A stretch of DNA of 23,195 nucleotides from CAXDOZ01 sp963991145 (lineage in GTDB: Bacteria > Bacteroidota > Bacteroidia > Chitinophagales > JABDMM01), in assembly GCA_963991145.1 (NCBI GenBank), contig CAXDOZ010000029.1, positions 1 through 23,195 on the forward strand. The letters are read 5' to 3'. The notes below the pieces were generated by a model. The model did no database searches. It saw nothing but the letters and a program-made list of their open reading frames with translations, and was not told the origin of the DNA. The stretch's first letter is position 1. Each line of letters begins with the position of its first letter. Positions 14,774-21,859 of the stretch are shown one piece after another. A program made the translations under genes and the position numbers.

Positions 14774-15988
14774 ATGTTATCAATATCTGATTTTGTTGAA
14801 GTAAGGGATAAGTCCGTTGCCAAGCACTATAAAAAACAAAAGGCTGCAATTGGACACTTCATCGAAGATTATATGAATGAGAAGGTCGATCTCAAAAGAG
14901 ATTTTAAAGACCTTATGAAGCACAAGGACGAAATCTTTACCTATAACTATGTTGGACATCACTGGAAGTTTTTCCTTTCCAGATTTATTCCTGAAGTAGT
15001 AATTCACTCTCAAAAGCAGGATGAGAGGATCATCAGAAGTCATTACGACGATAAGAACGACCTGTTCTCATGGTTCCTTGGAGATAGAATGATCTACACG
15101 AGCTGCTACTACAAAAATGAAAACGAGACACTTGAGCAGGCTCAGGACAACAAGCTTGACCTTATTGCTCAAAAGATGCAATTGAAGGAAGGTGAAACCC
15201 TTCTAGATATTGGTTGTGGATGGGGAACATTGGTTACTCACTTCGCTAAACATTACGGAGTTGATTGTACTGGTGTAACTATCGCACAAGCGGGTGCTGA
15301 TTGGGCAAATGGCCTGATCAAGGAAAACGGAGTTGAGGATAAAGCGAGAATCCTTCGCATGGATTATCGTGATATTCCAAAGAAGAAATACAATAAGATC
15401 ACCTGCCTTGAAATGGCAGAGCATGTTGGAGTGAAAAACTTCAAAAAATTCATGGCTCAGATCCATGATATGCTTGAAGATGATGGGATCTTCTACATGC
15501 AGATTGCAGGTCTTCGCGAGAGAAACAGCTTATTCTTCGATATCCCGGAAAGACAGGAAGACCTTGTTTGGGGACTATTCATGAATGAGTACATCTTCTC
15601 TGGAGCAGATGCTTCAATGCCATTGAACTGGGATCTTTTGAAAATGGAGAAAGTAGGATTCGAAGTACACAGTATTGAAAACATTGGAATCCACTACTCA
15701 AAGACAATCGATGACTGGTACAGCAACTGGATGAGTAACAAGGAGAAAGTTCTTGCAAAGTATGGAGAGTACACATTCCGTATGTACCAGATCTTCCTTG
15801 CATGGTCTGTTGAGATCGCTGCTCAGGGTAGTTCTACTGCTTACCAGATCGTTGCTTACAAAAACAGAAACTTCTACGATAGAACTCGTTTCATTGGCGG
15901 AGTTAGTCTTGGAGAAAGCGACAAGTTCAACAATACATCTTCTGTTGCATCTTCAGCAACTAAGAAGAATCTGGTTGGACAGGACTAA
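14774..15988 (+). CDS. Cfa-superfamily SAM-dependent lipid methyltransferase, sphingolipid-C9-methyltransferase-like
   Basis: The protein has 404 residues. The class I SAM fold has L-D-I-G-C-G-W-G at 144-151. The Cfa family landmarks are present: S-H-Y-D-D-K-N-D-L-F (89-98), the Y-T-S-C-Y segment with Cys111, E-M-A-E-H-V-G (213-219) and Tyr308. Unlike E. coli Cfa, the bicarbonate-site His is replaced by Gln243 (Y-M-Q-I-A-G). Segments such as F-L-G-D-R-M-I-Y-T-S, W-G-L-F-M-N-E-Y-I-F-S-G-A-D-A-S and I-G-I-H-Y-S match what I recall of fungal sphingolipid C9-methyltransferases. It should methylate or cyclopropanate a double bond of a membrane lipid. Two desaturases encoded divergently could supply that double bond. 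The exact product is unknown. Confidence 0.92.
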   Translation: MLSISDFVEVRDKSVAKHYKKQKAAIGHFIEDYMNEKVDLKRDFKDLMKHKDEIFTYNYVGHHWKFFLSRFIPEVVIHSQKQDERIIRSHYDDKNDLFSWFLGDRMIYTSCYYKNENETLEQAQDNKLDLIAQKMQLKEGETLLDIGCGWGTLVTHFAKHYGVDCTGVTIAQAGADWANGLIKENGVEDKARILRMDYRDIPKKKYNKITCLEMAEHVGVKNFKKFMAQIHDMLEDDGIFYMQIAGLRERNSLFFDIPERQEDLVWGLFMNEYIFSGADASMPLNWDLLKMEKVGFEVHSIENIGIHYSKTIDDWYSNWMSNKEKVLAKYGEYTFRMYQIFLAWSVEIAAQGSSTAYQIVAYKNRNFYDRTRFIGGVSLGESDKFNNTSSVASSATKKNLVGQD

Positions 15989-16008
15989 GGTCTGAATTAA
16001 AGAATTCT

Positions 16009-16052
16009 AAAAGCTCACCTCCCGAAGCCTCGGGATTAGTGAGCTTTTTTTT
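16009..16052 (+). terminator. Rho-independent terminator of the methyltransferase gene
   Basis: AAAAGCTCAC (16009-16018) pairs with GTGAGCTTTT (16039-16048), followed by more T. Inside the loop CCCGA and TCGGG form a second small hairpin, so the structure is a nested double stem. It begins 20 nt after the methyltransferase stop. Confidence 0.85.
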
Positions 16053-16301
16053 GGGTTGGAATTTTTGACTTCGGGTTTCAGAAAGAAATCCAGATGAGCA
16101 ATCTGCAATCCATAGTTAGTCGGATACAAGTTGGTGGTGAAGTATTTGGGAAAGAACTGCGAACTTGGTTTCAGGGGAGGTGGCACAATTGTTCTTTAAC
16201 CCACCCCTATTGGCCCTCAGACCCAAACTTGCTGTCCACGACACCCTCTACCCACTACTCAGTACCCACTACCATTTCCCAATACTCACTACCTTAAGAG
16301 A
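16053..16301. other. Gene-free low-complexity stretch
   Basis: No convincing gene is present. A 67-codon frame from 16094 has a composition unlike a protein (its end is dominated by T, S, P and Y from repeats). The stretch 16248-16293 repeats CCCACTAC-like units, and A-GGGGAGGTGG at 16173-16183 faces CCCACCCCT at 16200-16208 as an imperfect stem. Confidence 0.5.
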
Positions 16302-16475
16302 GTGAAACAGAAACTCTTTCAGATCATCGCTTCTATCAACAAAGCAGTGCTCCCAAAAATGTATCGCAAAGACCTAAACCGACTGAGCAAGATCGACAAG
16401 GCGATCATAGCCTGGAAGTATTGGGTAGTTCTTCAGGCTTTGCCTGAGAAAGAAGTGCCCTACGGGCGGATTTAG
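16302..16475 (+). CDS. Small basic protein, 57 residues, GTG start
   Basis: It encodes (fM)-K-Q-K-L-F-Q-I-I-A-S-I-N-K-A-V-L-P-K-M, then Y-R-K-D-L-N-R-L-S-K-I-D-K-A-I-I-A-W-K-Y-W-V. This matches my memory of a conserved family of roughly 50-residue proteins in Bacteroidota (F-x-I-L-A-x-x-N-K-x-x-L-P-S-Y-x-K-x-x-L ... I-x-G-W-R-x-x-V-T), sometimes annotated near or as SsrA-binding protein. Its role is unknown to me. AAGAGA before the GTG at 16302 is a plausible ribosome site. The usual end (A-L-D) is absent: the last six codons (V-P-Y-G-R-I) and the stop lie in and just after a copy of the dispersed palindromic motif, suggesting the C-terminus was rewritten by it. Confidence 0.6.
   Translation: MKQKLFQIIASINKAVLPKMYRKDLNRLSKIDKAIIAWKYWVVLQALPEKEVPYGRI
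16457..16471 (+). repeat. GCCCTACGGGCGGAT palindromic motif, copy 3 (end of small gene)
   Basis: It differs from the 9592 copy by one loop base (A for T). It provides the last codons of the 57-residue gene, and the TAG stop follows at once. Confidence 0.6.
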
Positions 16476-16573
16476 AATGCTGAATTGCTAGAATGCCGGA
16501 ATGCTAGATTCCGTTTGTAACGCAAATGCACTCAACCAAATCACATTGACCACATTAGCCACATTAATTAAAA
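16476..16573. repeat. Short tandem-repeat stretch
   Basis: From about 16474 to 16515 the sequence is a degenerate series of GAATGCT / GAATTGCTA / GAATGCCG units. At 16542-16568 three 9-nt units follow in tandem (CACATTGAC, CACATTAGC, CACATTAAT). No gene is present here. Confidence 0.6.
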
Positions 16574-17806
16574 CTACTCCACTATCAGAGGTTGCTGAAA
16601 GCTCTCTCTGCCGTCTTGCATTCGAAGAACATAGTATCCTGGAGAAAGGTCTCCTAGATGAAGCTGAAGCTGATTAGAGCCTATTTCCACTTCTTTTCTA
16701 TCGGAGAAGATCATCCTGCCTGAGAGATCGAGTAAACTGAGCTCTACTTTTCGCCGTCGGTTGGATTCAAATACTACCGTTACCTGATCATGTGCAGGAT
16801 TTGGGAAGGCATAAACTTCATTGCCATCAAATAAACCCTGAATTCCTGTTGCACAGTTTTCGCCAGTTAAGATCACCGAGTCAACTGAACTACAGCCAGT
16901 ATTCGTATCGATATTTCTCAGGTAAACTATATGTTGCTCAAACATCTTCGTCGTATCAGAAGGCACCATAAATGCAGTTACCGGACCAACAACATTAGTA
17001 AGGTCAGAACTTGGTTTCCATCTAAACTGATTTCCATCTGCACCAGTCGCAGTAAGATTGATCATAGTTCCCATACATGCAGTATCCTGATCCGCAGAAG
17101 CTGATGCCGTAGGTACAACTCCAACAGTGATCATTTCTGTAGTAGAATCTGTATTAGTGCTATTGCTTACCACAAGCTTGACGTTAAAGCTACCCGCTGT
17201 TGCGTACGTATAAACTGGCTTCTCCATGCTAGAGGTACCAGATCCGTCCCCAAAGTCCCATGACCATGAAGTTGCAACACCCTGGCTATAATCCTGAAAC
17301 TGAGTTCCAAGACCTACACATGAAGTTCCTGCATCGATCGCTGCTGATAGACCCATCGGCGCAGCCCCAATTTGAAGAGTATCGTAAAACTGGCTGAATG
17401 GAACTGAAAATGGTGCACCCAAAAGAGTTGTATAAACTGTTCCTACCACAGTTAAAGGATAAGAACCTGCGGTTCCGATGTCGGGTCTCCCTTCGAGAAG
17501 AATACACCCTTTGCTTCCTCCAGCAATTCCACAACTTCCGGGGCTACAATTGAAAAACAAGCCACCTGGTAATCCATCAATTCCCGTTACTACGATTGAG
17601 TCGATCGGAACAGGGAACATCTGCACTATGGTATCCTGAGGAACTACAACTGTAACAACATGATTATAGATCACTGTTTCATTTCCATCAGTGATCTGTG
17701 CCGGGAAATATCCCGGTGGTAATGTTGCGGTATCAGGTGTACAAACTTGCGCTTGAAGGCTAATTGCCATTCCAAGCATGAATAGGGAGCTCAATACTTT
17801 TTTCAT
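16574..17806 (-). CDS. T9SS cargo protein with PKD domain and C-terminal sorting domain
   Basis: The protein has 410 residues. A signal peptide (MKKVLSSLFMLGMAISLQAQ) leads into a Cys-containing beta-rich region at 21-150. A PKD domain follows at about 155-230, with W-S-W-D-F-G-D-G-S at 181-189 and the E-K-P-V-Y-T-Y-A-T-A-G-S-F strand. Next is a second Ig-like region at about 232-318, then a type A T9SS sorting domain at about 330-410 (V-Y-A-F-P-N-P-A-H-D-Q-V-T-V, L-D-L-S-G-R-M-I, L-S-P-G-Y-Y-V-L-R-M). It should be exported and then secreted or attached to the cell surface. The start codon is 5 nt after the fumarase stop, with AAGAAAG as ribosome site, so it is co-transcribed with metabolic genes. 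The ligand or role is unknown. Confidence 0.93.
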   Translation of the reverse strand: MKKVLSSLFMLGMAISLQAQVCTPDTATLPPGYFPAQITDGNETVIYNHVVTVVVPQDTIVQMFPVPIDSIVVTGIDGLPGGLFFNCSPGSCGIAGGSKGCILLEGRPDIGTAGSYPLTVVGTVYTTLLGAPFSVPFSQFYDTLQIGAAPMGLSAAIDAGTSCVGLGTQFQDYSQGVATSWSWDFGDGSGTSSMEKPVYTYATAGSFNVKLVVSNSTNTDSTTEMITVGVVPTASASADQDTACMGTMINLTATGADGNQFRWKPSSDLTNVVGPVTAFMVPSDTTKMFEQHIVYLRNIDTNTGCSSVDSVILTGENCATGIQGLFDGNEVYAFPNPAHDQVTVVFESNRRRKVELSLLDLSGRMIFSDRKEVEIGSNQLQLHLGDLSPGYYVLRMQDGRESFQQPLIVE

Positions 17807-17811
17807 CTTTC

Positions 17812-19215
17812 TTATTTAGGCAGGTCCCCAACCATCTTAGATGGGTCGACCCACTCATCAAATTCATCAGAGGTAAGATAACCAAGTTCAAGGGCAACTT
17901 CCTTGAGTGTTTTCCCCTGCTCATGAGCCTTCTGTGCTATTTCTGCTGCTTTATAGTATCCAATCTTTGGATTTAGCGCAGTAACCAGCATTAGACTATT
18001 ATCCAGATTTTGCTTAATTCTCGGGCCATTTGGCTCCAGTCCTGCCGCACAATTCTCATTGAAACTCATGCATGCATCTCCAATCAGTCTTGCTGAATGA
18101 AGGAAATTGTAGATCATCATCGGCTTAAAGACATTAAGCTCAAAATGACCCGTAGCTCCACCCACATTGATGGCAACATCATTCCCCAGAACCTGGGCAG
18201 CAACCATAGTAATAGCTTCTGATTGAGTAGGATTAACCTTTCCAGGCATGATTGAGGAACCCGGCTCATTTGCTGGGATAATCACTTCCCCAATTCCACA
18301 TCTCGGACCTGAGGCAAGCATCCTGATATCATTACCGATCTTCATCAAACTCACTGCAACAGTCTTTAATGCACCATGCGCTTCAACAATAGCATCGTGG
18401 GCAGCAAGAGCTTCAAATTTGTTCTCAGCTGTGATAAAAGGCAATCCGCTTATCTCTGCAATATTCTCAGCAACCTTTTCTGAATAACCTTCTGGAGTGT
18501 TGATTCCAGTTCCAACTGCTGTTCCTCCCAAAGCGAGCTCACTTAAGTGCTCCAGACAATTTTCAATTGCAATCAGACCGTGATTCAATTGAGAAACGTA
18601 TCCGCTCAATTCCTGACCAAGAGTCAATGGTGTAGCATCCATAAAATGCGTACGACCGATCTTAACCACGTCCATGAACTCTTCTGACTTAGCTGCCAGC
18701 GTATCTCTCAATTCTACAATCCCGGGAATTGTAACTTCCATCAACATGGAATAAGCTGCGATATGCATTGCAGTTGGGAAGGTGTCATTCGATGATTGAG
18801 ACTTGTTTACATCGTCATTTGGATGGATGAACTTCTGCTCATCAGTCAAAGAACCACCATTTAAAACATGCCCGCGGTAGGCGATCACCTCATTGCAATT
18901 CATGTTTGATTGGGTGCCCGAACCTGTTTGCCAAACAACCAATGGGAATTGATCATCCAGTTTCCCTTCTAGGATCTCATCACAAACTTTTCCGATCAAA
19001 TCAGATTTCTCACCATCCAAAACACCAAGTTGGTTATTTGTGATTGCAGCCGCTTTCTTCAAAACTGCAAAAGCTCTGATCACTTCCATTGGCATGCGCT
19101 GACGCTCACCACCGATTTTGAAATTTTGAATTGAGCGTTGAGTCTGTGCGCCCCAATATGCATCAGCAGGTACTTCAACGTAACCGAGGGTATCTTTTTC
19201 TTTTCTAGTATTCAT
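17812..19215 (-). CDS. fumC: Class II fumarate hydratase
   Basis: The protein has 467 residues, the full length expected for FumC, which interconverts fumarate and L-malate in the TCA cycle without an iron-sulfur cluster. Landmarks are T-G-S-G-T-Q-S-N-M-N at 97-106, S-S-N-D-T-F-P-T-A at 141-149, the catalytic-base region K-I-G-R-T-H-F-M-D-A-T-P (His190), and the superfamily signature G-S-S-I-M-P-G-K-V-N at 319-328, which carries the catalytic serine loop. No key residue appears changed. It is cytoplasmic. The enoyl-CoA hydratase gene ends 6 nt before its ATG and the T9SS cargo gene starts 5 nt after its stop, so it is the middle gene of a three-gene unit. Confidence 0.97.
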   Translation of the reverse strand: MNTRKEKDTLGYVEVPADAYWGAQTQRSIQNFKIGGERQRMPMEVIRAFAVLKKAAAITNNQLGVLDGEKSDLIGKVCDEILEGKLDDQFPLVVWQTGSGTQSNMNCNEVIAYRGHVLNGGSLTDEQKFIHPNDDVNKSQSSNDTFPTAMHIAAYSMLMEVTIPGIVELRDTLAAKSEEFMDVVKIGRTHFMDATPLTLGQELSGYVSQLNHGLIAIENCLEHLSELALGGTAVGTGINTPEGYSEKVAENIAEISGLPFITAENKFEALAAHDAIVEAHGALKTVAVSLMKIGNDIRMLASGPRCGIGEVIIPANEPGSSIMPGKVNPTQSEAITMVAAQVLGNDVAINVGGATGHFELNVFKPMMIYNFLHSARLIGDACMSFNENCAAGLEPNGPRIKQNLDNSLMLVTALNPKIGYYKAAEIAQKAHEQGKTLKEVALELGYLTSDEFDEWVDPSKMVGDLPK

Positions 19216-19221
19216 GAGGGT

Positions 19222-20001
19222 CTATTTTCCTTTGAATTCAGCTTTTCTCTTTTCTAAAAATGCGCTGGTTCCTTCTTTGAAATCTTCGGTATCCATCGAA
19301 GCTCCAAACTCTTCGATCTCAACATTAAAACCATCTCGCTCTGTATTGAAATAAGCCTCTACGCACTTTGTAATTCGCGCAATAGCAAGAGGCGCTTTCT
19401 TTCCAATCTTATTTAGAATTTCTGTTGCCTTATCGATCAGAGTCTCTTGAGGAACAACATGATTTGCCAGGCCAAGTCTATTCGCTTCCTGAGCATCGAT
19501 CATATCACCTGTCATTAATAGTTCGATCGCTTTCCCTTTGCCAATAAGTTGGATCAGGCGCTGAGTTCCTCCGTATCCCGGTATAATTCCAAGGTTCACC
19601 TCTGGCTGACCAAATTTTGCATTCTCTGAAGCTACTCGCATATGACAGGCCATAGCGAGCTCACATCCACCACCAAGGGCGAATCCGTTTACCGCAGCGA
19701 TAATAGGCTTGGGAGAGTTCTCGATCTTGGTAAAGACTCTGTGACCACTTCTGGCCATATTCACTCCTTTCCTTGAATGGAAATTTGCAAACTCTGAGAT
19801 GTCGGCCCCGGCAGCAAAAGCTTTATCTCCGGATCCCGTTAGAATGGCGCCTTTCAGGTTGTTCTCGTCATAGAGAACATCGATGGCTTCGCCGATCTCT
19901 TTAAGCAGTGAAATATTCAAGGCGTTCATCGCCTTTTCTCGGTTGATGGTTATATGAAGAATACCATCTTTTTCTTCAGTAAGTATGTGTTCGAAAGACA
20001 T
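19222..20001 (-). CDS. Enoyl-CoA hydratase/isomerase (crotonase family)
   Basis: The protein has 259 residues, standard length for a single-domain crotonase. The oxyanion hole is formed by A-A-G-A-D-I at 63-68 and the N-G-F-A-L-G-G-G-C-E-L segment at 105-115. Both acid/base glutamates of hydratases are present, Glu114 and Glu134 (F-G-Q-P-E-V-N-L-G), followed by I-I-P-G-Y-G-G-T-Q-R-L. This supports true 2-enoyl-CoA hydration in fatty-acid or amino-acid breakdown, or a crotonyl-CoA hydratase. It is the first gene of the unit with fumC and the PKD protein. A good -7 box (TATATTTG) stands 20 nt before its ATG. Confidence 0.95.
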   Translation of the reverse strand: MSFEHILTEEKDGILHITINREKAMNALNISLLKEIGEAIDVLYDENNLKGAILTGSGDKAFAAGADISEFANFHSRKGVNMARSGHRVFTKIENSPKPIIAAVNGFALGGGCELAMACHMRVASENAKFGQPEVNLGIIPGYGGTQRLIQLIGKGKAIELLMTGDMIDAQEANRLGLANHVVPQETLIDKATEILNKIGKKAPLAIARITKCVEAYFNTERDGFNVEIEEFGASMDTEDFKEGTSAFLEKRKAEFKGK

Positions 20002-20021
20002 TAGGCTAGCTGATTTTGCCG

Positions 20022-20029
20022 CAAATATA
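20022..20029 (-). promoter_or_regulatory. Promoter -7 box (TATATTTG) of the hydratase-fumC unit
   Basis: On the minus strand TATATTTG is an exact TAnnTTTG match ending 20 nt before the hydratase ATG. A matching -33 TTG was not found at the usual spacing, so the call rests on this box and its position. Confidence 0.5.
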
Positions 20030-20199
20030 GGTATTTGAATACCCTCTTATCGCTTTTAAAACCCGCTAGTATCGAAAGAGTTCTTGAAGGCGGATTTTCT
20101 TAGCGAAAAGATTGTAGCACCCACCCCAGATGAAGCTTCGCTTATCAGGACAAGCCAATCAGTCTAGGCCTTTACTCCGTCTTCGGCAAGACTGATAAT

Positions 20200-20255
20200 C
20201 TCCCGAAGCTTCGGGAGAGTGATTTTGTTGCTGAGCTAGTGAACTATACAAAATC
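20200..20255 (+). repeat. Hairpin unit A
   Basis: The exact 18-nt palindrome CTCCCGAAGCTTCGGGAG (20200-20217) is followed by AGT and then GATTTTGT (20221-20228) facing ACAAAATC (20248-20255), ending in TG and GG. The architecture is the same as unit B. Confidence 0.6.
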
Positions 20256-20319
20256 TGAATGGCCTTTATTAAAGTAGCTTACTTAGAAAATCTTAGTCAA
20301 GAATAACCAATACAATAAT

Positions 20320-20372
20320 TCCCTCCTGGGAGGGAGTGATTTTGTTTGCGAGTAAACGAGCAATACAAAATC
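20320..20372 (+). repeat. Hairpin unit B
   Basis: TCCCTCC/GGAGGGA (20320-20335) forms a 7-bp stem with a 2-nt loop. GTGATTTTGT follows, and GATTTTGT (20338-20345) faces ACAAAATC (20365-20372). An inner TTGC...GCAA lies in its loop. The right inverted end of the element directly continues the unit. Confidence 0.6.
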
Positions 20373-20482
20373 TGGGTGGGTGCTTCGTCATTTATGAAAC
20401 CAATTCAACCACCTACGGTCTTATTCCAAACGCAAACAGATCAACAGACTAAATTTTCATTTACCTGACCTTTCTTGCATCC

Positions 20483-20701
20483 ATGGCAAGAAGATTTGAA
20501 CGATACAATAACTGGTTAACACCTTTGGCTAAGGCTAATAGAAAAAGAATGACGAAGGCTGAATGCTTGCTTTGGATTGAGTTGAAATCAAAACAAATTG
20601 AGAAGATCCGGTTCAATAGACAAAAGCCAATTGGGAATTTCATTATAGACTTCTACAGTAAAGAGCTAAAGCTTGCGATAGACATTCAATACCTCATTTG
20701 A
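20483..20701 (+). pseudogene. Truncated DUF559 endonuclease-like gene
   Basis: A reading frame of 72 residues begins M-A-R-R-F-E-R-Y-N-N and contains the DUF559 N-terminal half: M-T-K-A-E-C-L-L-W-I-E-L, F-N-R-Q-K-P-I-G-N-F-I-I-D-F-Y and K-L-A-I-D-I. DUF559 proteins (Vsr/PD-(D/E)xK-like nucleases) are normally about 120 residues and continue with E-I-D-G-x-x-H and a C-terminal helix region. Here the similarity stops at A-I-D-I (about 20686) and a stop follows within four codons, so half of the catalytic domain is missing. The end overlaps the 3' end of the convergent gene, which is also cut. Probably inactive; the upstream MITE-like element may be linked to it. Confidence 0.75.
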
Positions 20702-21757
20702 CTCTAGGGCAAAATGACGAAGCATTTTATTCTCTGGATCAAGCGGGTGATCAATGATAAAGGGCTTAGTTCCTGAGGCTCCTAGATCCCCAGTAGCAAA
20801 AACACCAGCTATACTTAATAGCCCCGAGGCTTCTTGACCATTTACCCCGATATAGCCTCCGAAGCCTTGTACCCCAATTCCAAAACCAGTAGTAAGCCCA
20901 GGATTACTGCGTGAGAAAACTCCAATATGGTCAAGTGAGTTATCTGATACTGTATATTCAAAACTTGCTAATCTCAGGGAGGATAATGGGGGTGAAGTAG
21001 TTGAGCTTATAACATCAAGGACACTTCCAGATCCACTCGAAGCAAAATACACAGTATACTCCGAATTGGAGGAGTTGCTTTTGGTAACTTCTAAAGCCCT
21101 TCCACCTGGTCCTGTATGAGATAAAACCATGGCCTGACCTACCCCACTTTGGGTTCCTCTGAAAACTGCTCCACTAGCTCCACCTGTGGTAGTCGTTCGA
21201 ACTTTTCCTAAGAAGGCATAACCATCAGTTCCAATAGTATCAACTACGTATCCATTTCCTCCTGCTCCATCAAATTTTGCCAGGAAAGCGGTCCCCGATG
21301 TCGTACTTAGATCAGCTTCAACAGCTCCGCTTGAAGGAAAACTTGAAACCTGAAAAAGTCCTGCCGGGCTAGATCCAGCCTGCACAACTCTGATCCCAGC
21401 TCCAGTTCCTCCCTGATTAATTAAAATTCCAGCACCTGCTGCAGTTAGTCCCTGATCGATCTGAATTCCTTCTGCAGTATTCGAGGCAGAGTTTTGGATG
21501 ATCTGTAAAGCTTCATTCAAAGGAGTGGCTCGCAAATTTTCAATCACCATTGCTCTACCTATCCCATCATGACCAATGTATACCGCATTAGCTCCAGATA
21601 TACTGTCCATATGATTGATCCTTAAGCTCGATACAGCTGCATAATTGGTTATCGTAAGCTTATCAGTGGGAGCTGGTTCCCCAATCCCAACATTTTGTGA
21701 AAAGGCATAAAAAGAAAAACAAACAGTGATAACAGAGAGTAAGAGTTTCTTAGTCAT
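20666..21757 (-). CDS. Exported protein, C-terminally truncated
   Basis: The protein has 363 residues. The signal peptide (MTKKLLLSVITVCFSFYAFSQ) is followed by N-V-G-I-G-E-P-A-P-T-D-K-L, typical of exported Bacteroidota proteins with tail-fibre-like repeats, then Gly/Ala/Ser/Thr-rich beta repeats (G-A-G-I-L-I-N-Q-G-G-T-G-A-G-I-R-V-V-Q). The end reads F-I-I-D-H-P-L-D-P-E-N-K-M-L-R-H-F-A, then L-E-S-N-E-V-L-N-V-Y-R and a stop two codons later. In relatives I recall, H-P-L-D-P-x-N-K ... E-S-x-E-x-x-N-x-Y is followed by G-N-V and several tens more residues, so the C-terminal domain is lost here. The junction coincides with the break in the DUF559 gene. A weak TTG/TACATTGC promoter pair lies upstream at 21773-21802. 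Confidence 0.8.
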   Translation of the reverse strand: MTKKLLLSVITVCFSFYAFSQNVGIGEPAPTDKLTITNYAAVSSLRINHMDSISGANAVYIGHDGIGRAMVIENLRATPLNEALQIIQNSASNTAEGIQIDQGLTAAGAGILINQGGTGAGIRVVQAGSSPAGLFQVSSFPSSGAVEADLSTTSGTAFLAKFDGAGGNGYVVDTIGTDGYAFLGKVRTTTTGGASGAVFRGTQSGVGQAMVLSHTGPGGRALEVTKSNSSNSEYTVYFASSGSGSVLDVISSTTSPPLSSLRLASFEYTVSDNSLDHIGVFSRSNPGLTTGFGIGVQGFGGYIGVNGQEASGLLSIAGVFATGDLGASGTKPFIIDHPLDPENKMLRHFALESNEVLNVYRKL

Positions 21758-21847
21758 GGATAAGATTTTTAAGCAATGTAATCCTTATTGATATTTAGAC
21801 AACTATCCATTTCAAATGTTGTCGCACTTCCTAGACAATAGAAAATG

Positions 21848-21855
21848 TACTTTTG
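21848..21855 (+). promoter_or_regulatory. Promoter -7-like box (TACTTTTG) just before mutA
   Basis: TACTTTTG fits TAnnTTTG exactly and ends 4 nt before the ATG at 21860. If it is used, the transcript would start at or next to that ATG (leaderless or very short leader) and the upstream ATG at 21845 could not be the start. No -33 box is found at the usual spacing. Confidence 0.35.
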
Positions 21856-21859
21856 CCTT

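Larger units (their letters stand above)
20117..20383. mobile_element. MITE-like element with inverted ends and two hairpin units
   Basis: The stretch is bounded by GCACCCACCCCAGA (20117-20130) and TCTGGGTGGGTGC (20371-20383), which are reverse complements apart from one C. Inside are an 8-bp inverted repeat ATCAGTCT/AGACTGAT (20158-20165, 20189-20196) and two related hairpin units listed separately. No gene is encoded in its 267 bp. It lies between the hydratase promoter and a truncated DUF559 endonuclease gene. A miniature, non-autonomous repeat is inferred; target-site duplications were not recognised. The remaining flanks 20030-20116 and 20384-20482 show nothing I can name. Confidence 0.5.

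Noticed and set aside
16173..16208. AGGGGAGGTGG / CCCACCCCT imperfect stem as a second MITE-like end
   Set aside because: The pairing is interrupted and the sequence matches the 20117 element only in a short C-rich run.
16094..16297. 67-codon plus-strand frame after the terminator
   Set aside because: Its second half is translated simple repeat, it has no recognisable domain and no ribosome site, and it lies directly in a low-complexity tract.
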